Part shown: piece by piece, positions 60,263-64,000 of the stretch
Layout: each line of letters opens with the position of its first letter
Position numbering within the stretch: position 1 is the first letter of the stretch
Assembly: GCA_963735045.1 (NCBI GenBank)
Contig: CAVTIZ010000002.1
Span: 682,001-746,000 of the forward strand
DNA from: Salsipaludibacter sp963735045
GTDB lineage: Bacteria; Actinomycetota; Nitriliruptoria; Nitriliruptorales; Nitriliruptoraceae
DNA length: 64,000 nucleotides
Direction of reading: 5' to 3'
Translations under genes and position numbers: made by a program
Notes under the pieces: model-generated
Database searches by the model: none
Told to the model about the DNA's origin: nothing
What the model saw: only the letters and a program-made list of their open reading frames with translations

Positions 60263-61741
60263 TCAGCCGGGTGTCGGCCACGTGTGCACGGGTTCGTTGC
60301 TGGACATGTGCTCGATGTAGCGGGTGGTCAGTGCCAGCAACCGCTCGGACGGGTCGTCGATGGTCCGCGCCAGGTCCGCGTGGGTCCGCATCTGCCACAC
60401 GGCCCCGTTGAGCCGTCGCAGGCAGCGCTGCTCGATGATGCCGAGGTAGTGGTCGCGGTCACGGCGGTCGACGCGCCAGGCGTCCAGCCCACGGTGGGCG
60501 ATGGGCAGCAGCGTGCGCAGCACCAGTTCCGGCGCGGGCACCTCGCCGACGCCGGGCCAGAACAGCGACGCGTCCAGCCCGTGCTGGGCACCGGCACGGA
60601 AGTTGGAGGACGCGGCCCGGAACGACATCTCGCGACTGATCGGCACCTCGGCCTCGACCAGGCCGCGGATCAGCCCGTAGTAGAAGGCCGAGTTGGCCAT
60701 GGCGTCGACCATGGTCGGCCCGGCCGGCAGGACCCGGTTCTCCACCCGCAGGTGCGGCTTGCCACGGGCGACCGCGTAGATGGGGCGGTTCCAGCGCCAG
60801 ATGGTCCCGTTGTGGAGGTTGAGCTCGCCCAGGTGCGGCACCCCACCGCGGGACAGCTCCTCCTGGGGGTTCTCCTCCTCCAGCAGGGGCAGCAACGCGG
60901 GGAAGTACCGCACGTTCTCGTCGAACAGGTCCGTGACGTCGTCGATCCAGTCCTCGCCGAACCACACCCGTGGCCGCACGCCCTGGGCCTGCAGCTCCTC
61001 GGTGCGGGTGTCCACGACCTGCTCGAACACCGCGATGCGGGTCTCGTGCCACAGTTGGCGACCGAGGAAGAACGGCGAGTTCGCGCCCACGGCGACCTGC
61101 ACCCCGGCGATGGCCTGGGCGGCGTTCCAGACCGGGCCGAAGCCCTCCGGAGACACCTGCAGGTGCAACTGCGTGGAGGTCGCGGCGGCCTCGAAGATGA
61201 TCGAGGACGCCTCCACCCGCAGGTGCTCGCGGCCCTCGATGTCGATCAGGACGTGTTCGCCGCGCGCCGCCAGCACCTGTTCGTTGAGGGCGCGGTAGCG
61301 GGGCGCGTCCGACAGGGTCTGTTCGTCGATGGACAGGTCGTCCAGCGACGGCAGGATGCCGATCATCACCACGTTGGCGTCGATCTCGCCGGCGCGGCGC
61401 TGTGCGAAGGTGAAGGAGGTGAGCAGCTCCTCCTCCATCTCGCGGAACACGGTTCCCGACAACTTGTGCGGCGCGAGGTTGAACTCGATGTTGAACTGTG
61501 CGAGCTCGGTCTGGAAGTCCTCGTGGGCGAGCAGGCCCAGCAGTTCGTGGTTGGCGTTGGCCGGGGCCCCACTGGAGTCCACGACGTAGAACTCCATCTC
61601 GAGCCCGGCCAGCTTGCGCTCGCGCTCGAACATGTCCTGGTCGAGCATGGTGTGCAGTGCCGCCAGGTTCGCCTTCACCTTGTTCCGGTAGTTCTGGCGA
61701 TCCTCGTTGGTGAACTGCGTCCGGTCGATCTCCTTGCCCAT
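60263..61741 (-). CDS. Glutamate-cysteine ligase-family (GCS2-like) carboxylate-amine ligase
   Basis: 492 residues. Features of the GCS2-type carboxylate-amine ligases: LAGLEMEFYVVD (metal-binding acidic residues, about 44-55), QFNIEFNLAPHKL, STQLHLQVSPEGF, NSPFFLGRQLWHETR and ENRVLPAGPTMVDAMANSAFY. The family forms a gamma- or alpha-amide using ATP. ATG 61741 has GGAG at six bases. Since actinobacteria with mycothiol do not need glutathione, this paralogue probably makes another amide; the adjacent M14 hydrolase supports a ligase-hydrolase pair. Substrates are unknown. Confidence 0.8.
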   Translation of the reverse strand: MGKEIDRTQFTNEDRQNYRNKVKANLAALHTMLDQDMFERERKLAGLEMEFYVVDSSGAPANANHELLGLLAHEDFQTELAQFNIEFNLAPHKLSGTVFREMEEELLTSFTFAQRRAGEIDANVVMIGILPSLDDLSIDEQTLSDAPRYRALNEQVLAARGEHVLIDIEGREHLRVEASSIIFEAAATSTQLHLQVSPEGFGPVWNAAQAIAGVQVAVGANSPFFLGRQLWHETRIAVFEQVVDTRTEELQAQGVRPRVWFGEDWIDDVTDLFDENVRYFPALLPLLEEENPQEELSRGGVPHLGELNLHNGTIWRWNRPIYAVARGKPHLRVENRVLPAGPTMVDAMANSAFYYGLIRGLVEAEVPISREMSFRAASSNFRAGAQHGLDASLFWPGVGEVPAPELVLRTLLPIAHRGLDAWRVDRRDRDHYLGIIEQRCLRRLNGAVWQMRTHADLARTIDDPSERLLALTTRYIEHMSSNEPVHTWPTPG

Positions 61742-61935
61742 GTGCTGCTCCACTCCGCGGACCCCGGCCCGGGGCTGGTGGTCGTTGCCGGCCGCTGTGA
61801 TGGTAGGCGTCCCGTGCCGGTGTTCGGCGGCAGTCGGGACGTTCGGACGACCCGACGGGCGGGACGGGGCCGCCCGGGGCGGGGGGAGGTGACCGCGACC
61901 GGGACCGACTGCACGCCAACGGACGTGCAGCGGGT

Positions 61936-61941
61936 TAGGGT
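61936..61941 (+). promoter_or_regulatory. Candidate -10 element (TAGGGT) for the SCO6745-family gene
   Basis: TAGGGT lies 25 nt before the TTG at 61967 and would overlap the upstream GTG at 61940, which argues against that earlier start. Confidence 0.35.
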
Positions 61942-61966
61942 GCCCGACCCGACCGAGGACCGACCG

Positions 61967-62818
61967 TTGCGCCGTGCCCGCCTGCTCGCCCGGGCCTTCG
62001 AGGGCATCCACGCCCTGGCCTACTTCGACCGCGAGGTCCTGGCCGCATGGAAGGCGGTCGGCCTCAAGGGCTACTGGATGGGCTACTTCGCGAGCCGATC
62101 GGCTCCGATGGGGGCGGTGGCCGCGGCGACGGTCGAGGCCACCTTCCCGTCGTTCGCGCCCGACCGGATCCGCCGGGCGATCCCCGACGCCTGGTCCTTC
62201 GCCCGACCCGAGCAGGTCGTGGCCGCACGCGCAGCCGGCATGGCACGGGCCCTGGGGGCGGCCTGGGACGACCTCGACGACGGGACGCTGGCCGACGTGG
62301 CACGACGGTCCCGCGGGTTCGCCTCCGGGATCGACGTGCCGGGGGCCCGGTCCAGCCTGCCACTGTTCGCCGCCAATGCCGCGCTGGCATGGCCCGACGA
62401 CCCCGTCCTGACCCTGTTCCACGCCTCGACGCTGGTGCGGGAGCACCGCGGTGACCTGCACATGGCCCTGCTGGCGTCCGCCGGGGTGGACGGGATCGAG
62501 GCCAACGTCCTGGCCGGCGCCGGGCCCGCCTACGACCGGGACTGGGTCCGGGACTCCCGTGGCTGGGGCGACGACGACTGGAACGGCGCCGTCGAGCGGC
62601 TGGTCGATCGCGGGTGGATCACGCCCGACGAGCAGTTCACGCCGGCCGGGCGCGCGTGGCGCAGCGACCTGGAGTCACGGACCGACGGCCTGGCCGCGGC
62701 ACCGGTGGTCCGCCTGGGCGAGGCCGCGGCCGACGCGTTGCTGGCCGACCTCGCCCCGCTGGTGGAACGCACCCTGGCCCGGTTGCCGGACTCGGCGCCG
62801 CAACGAGGCGGGGGCTGA
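61967..62818 (+). CDS. SCO6745-family protein
   Basis: 283 residues. Resembles the actinobacterial SCO6745 family: RAFEGIHALAYF, LKGYWMGYFASRSAPMGAV, FPSFAPDRIRRAIPDAW and WPDDPVLTLFHASTLVREHRGD(L)H, with a winged-helix-like C-terminus (RGWITPDEQFTPAGRAWR). No enzymatic role is established that I can cite. TTG 61967 is chosen for the CGAGGA upstream. The C-terminal half resembles a substrate- or DNA-binding winged helix. It is convergent with an aldo/keto reductase gene. Confidence 0.72.
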   Translation: MRRARLLARAFEGIHALAYFDREVLAAWKAVGLKGYWMGYFASRSAPMGAVAAATVEATFPSFAPDRIRRAIPDAWSFARPEQVVAARAAGMARALGAAWDDLDDGTLADVARRSRGFASGIDVPGARSSLPLFAANAALAWPDDPVLTLFHASTLVREHRGDLHMALLASAGVDGIEANVLAGAGPAYDRDWVRDSRGWGDDDWNGAVERLVDRGWITPDEQFTPAGRAWRSDLESRTDGLAAAPVVRLGEAAADALLADLAPLVERTLARLPDSAPQRGGG

Positions 62819-62831
62819 GGGCAGGGCCGAC

Positions 62832-62898
62832 GCCCAGTCCCAGTGGCCCAGTCCCAGACGCCCAGTCCCCGACCGCCAGTCCCCGACGCTCAGTCCCA
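62832..62898. repeat. C-rich imperfect repeat between convergent genes
   Basis: Repeated cccagtccc(a/c)g units fill the gap between the SCO6745-family gene and the convergent reductase and run into the reductase C-terminus (Pro-Asp-Trp-Asp). A similar gtcagtcccagtcggg end is found in the second reductase. Confidence 0.6.
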
Positions 62899-63723
62899 GT
62901 CGGGGGCGGAGGACGGGTCGATCAGCCGCCGGTCCTTGGGCAGGGCATCGAGGCGACGCCGCTGGTCGTCGGACAGGTCCAGCCCGATGCCCAGGTTGTC
63001 GGCCACGTGGTCCAGGTTCGACGACCGGGGGATGACCGCGACGCCGTCCTGGTCGAGCAACCAGCGCAACGCGACCTGGCCCGGGGTGGCGTCGTGGTCG
63101 GCCGCGACGGCGGCGACCTCGTCGTCGTGGAAGACCTCGCCCTGTGCCAGCGGGGAGTACGCGGTCACGGTCATGTCGAGGTCCCGGGCCGCGGCCAGCA
63201 CGGCGTCCTGGCCGAGGAAGGGGTGGTACTCGACCTGGTTGGTGACCACCGGTCCCGCGGCGGCCGCACGACGCATCAGGGCCACGGGGTGGTTGGAGAT
63301 GCCGATGGCACGGGCCAGCCCGCGTCCACGGACCGCGTCCAGGGCCTCGACGGTCTCCTCGACCGCCACGTCCTCGGCGGGCCAGTGCAGCAGGACCAGG
63401 TCGACGTGGTCGAGGTCGAGCCGGTCCAGGGCGGCCTCCAGGGCCGGTGCGACGTCCGCGGCGGCGGCCTGGCGAGCTGGCACCTTCGTGGTCACGAACA
63501 CGTCGTCGCGGTCGACGTCGGCGTCCCGCAGGCCCCGTCCCACGCCGACCTCGTTGTCGTAGTCGATGGCGGTGTCGACGTGGCGGTAGCCGAGGTCCAG
63601 CGCGGCGGCCACGACCCGGGCGGCCGTGTCGTCGTCCAGCCCGGCGGTGCCGAGCCCGATCGCCGGCATCGTGACGCCCCGTGCGTGGACGGTGGGCAGG
63701 GAGGCGGTGTCGGTCGCGGACAT
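62890..63723 (-). CDS. Aldo/keto reductase
   Basis: 277 residues. The full catalytic tetrad is visible: Asp50 and Tyr55 (HVDTAIDYDNE), Lys80 (VTTKVP) and His113 (LLHWP). NADPH-binding C-terminal part is AVIPRSSNLDHVADN. The family reduces carbonyls with NADPH; the 2,5-diketo-gluconate/AKR5-like subgroup is closest in style, substrate unknown. ATG 63723 has CAGGAG upstream. A near-identical C-terminus is encoded by the next gene upstream, so this is one of a tandem pair. Confidence 0.88.
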   Translation of the reverse strand: MSATDTASLPTVHARGVTMPAIGLGTAGLDDDTAARVVAAALDLGYRHVDTAIDYDNEVGVGRGLRDADVDRDDVFVTTKVPARQAAAADVAPALEAALDRLDLDHVDLVLLHWPAEDVAVEETVEALDAVRGRGLARAIGISNHPVALMRRAAAAGPVVTNQVEYHPFLGQDAVLAAARDLDMTVTAYSPLAQGEVFHDDEVAAVAADHDATPGQVALRWLLDQDGVAVIPRSSNLDHVADNLGIGLDLSDDQRRRLDALPKDRRLIDPSSAPDWD

Positions 63724-63794
63724 GCTGGCTCCTGGTGAGGGCGGGCGTGGGGGTGACGACTCGGGCCCCGCGGGGGCGGGGGTGGCGCGGGGGG

Positions 63795-64000
63795 TCAGTC
63801 CCAGTCGGGTGCGAACGGGGGGTCGATCAGGCGCCGGTCCTTGGGCAGGTCGGTGATGCGCTGGGTGTCGCCGGTGGACAGGTCGAGGTCCACGTCGAGG
63901 TTGGCCGTGATGTGGTCCACGTTCGACGAGCGCGGGATGACCGCGACGCCGTCCTGGTCCAGCAGCCAGCGCAGGGCCACCTGGCCCGGGCCGGCGTCGT
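63795..64000 (-). CDS. Aldo/keto reductase, tandem paralogue, 5' part outside the window
   Basis: Only about the last 68 residues are inside the window. They contain GQVALRWLLDQDGVAVIPRSSNVDH and end DLPKDRRLIDPPFAPDWD, closely matching the C-terminus of the neighbouring reductase, with differences such as ITANLDVDLDLSTGD for VADNLGIGLDLSDDQ. The same-strand, adjacent position indicates a recent tandem duplication. The G-rich 71-bp gap between them holds no gene. Confidence 0.85.
   Translation of the reverse strand, partial: DAGPGQVALRWLLDQDGVAVIPRSSNVDHITANLDVDLDLSTGDTQRITDLPKDRRLIDPPFAPDWD

Noticed and set aside
59156..61930. Long plus-strand open frame antisense to the M14 and GCS2 genes
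   Set aside because: It is His/Val/Gly/Gln-rich shadow sequence; only its last part (from 61967) matches a protein family.

Overview
The window is a very GC-rich bacterial chromosome segment with almost every third codon position G or C and many GTG starts. The gene content points to Actinobacteria: a mycothiol-conjugate amidase (mca), a gpgS-folP pair, an O-methyltransferase/htrA/tatB/mrp block and a parA/RhlE-type helicase neighbourhood, all of which resemble mycobacterial gene order. The abundance of unrecognised membrane proteins suggests a deep-branching lineage such as Nitriliruptoria/Euzebyales, but that placement is inference. I see no phage, insertion sequence, CRISPR array, rRNA or tRNA; this is core-like chromosome with some lineage-specific islands.

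Layout. 1-5.6 kb: three tandem paralogues of membrane-anchored beta-propeller proteins on the minus strand, with a HAD-type deoxynucleotidase on the plus strand among them. 5.9-11.0 kb: a phosphonate/phosphite-type ABC importer (phnD, hairpin, phnC-phnE-phnE) followed by an HD dNTPase. 11.2-13.1 kb: etfB-etfA. 13.1-16.8 kb (minus): alpha/beta hydrolase, gpgS carrying an apparent 1-base frameshift, folP (FolP2-like), pdxH and a small membrane protein, with translational coupling. 17.0-23.3 kb: SRPBCC protein, lipoprotein, FlK-like thioesterase, cupin, leucyl aminopeptidase, two methyltransferases and a membrane protein. 23.3-28.4 kb: htrA-tatB-PAP2 phosphatase, convergent mrp, and a lipoprotein. 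28.4-36.5 kb: an unknown protein, a PHP phosphoesterase, an FHA-LuxR protein, a HerA-like ATPase whose C-terminus is shifted by a 17-bp tandem duplication, ParA, a zinc-ribbon protein and a DEAD-box helicase with a roughly 300-residue Ser/Arg/Asp tail. 36.8-38.6 kb: divergent orphan dipeptide-type permeases.

38.7-44.1 kb (minus): a cobalamin unit headed by a clear B12 riboswitch: btuF, btuC, a btuD ORF that continues in frame into a cob(I)alamin adenosyltransferase, then a bipartite palindrome and G-rich repeats, cobU and a SpoU/TrmH methyltransferase. 44.3-46.4 kb: fxsA and crotonyl-CoA carboxylase/reductase (ethylmalonyl-CoA pathway), with etfAB elsewhere in the window as possible acyl-CoA electron carrier. 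46.4-56.2 kb (minus): a YgjV-GNAT-like fusion, then the most system-like locus: membrane protein, DUF2126-transglutaminase, ATP-grasp/alpha-E protein, second transglutaminase and a zinc metallopeptidase. This is the kind of predicted peptide-ligase/peptidase cluster whose product is unknown. 56.3-64 kb: CinA-domain protein coupled to mca, a monoacylglycerol-lipase-like hydrolase, an M14 deacylase paired with a GCS2-type carboxylate-amine ligase, an SCO6745-family protein and two tandem aldo/keto reductases, the second cut by the window end.

Genes are densely packed. GTGA/ATGA stop-start overlaps are common and help fix starts. A recurrent -10-like hexamer (TAGCGT and relatives, TAnnnT) lies about 8-60 nt upstream of many starts.
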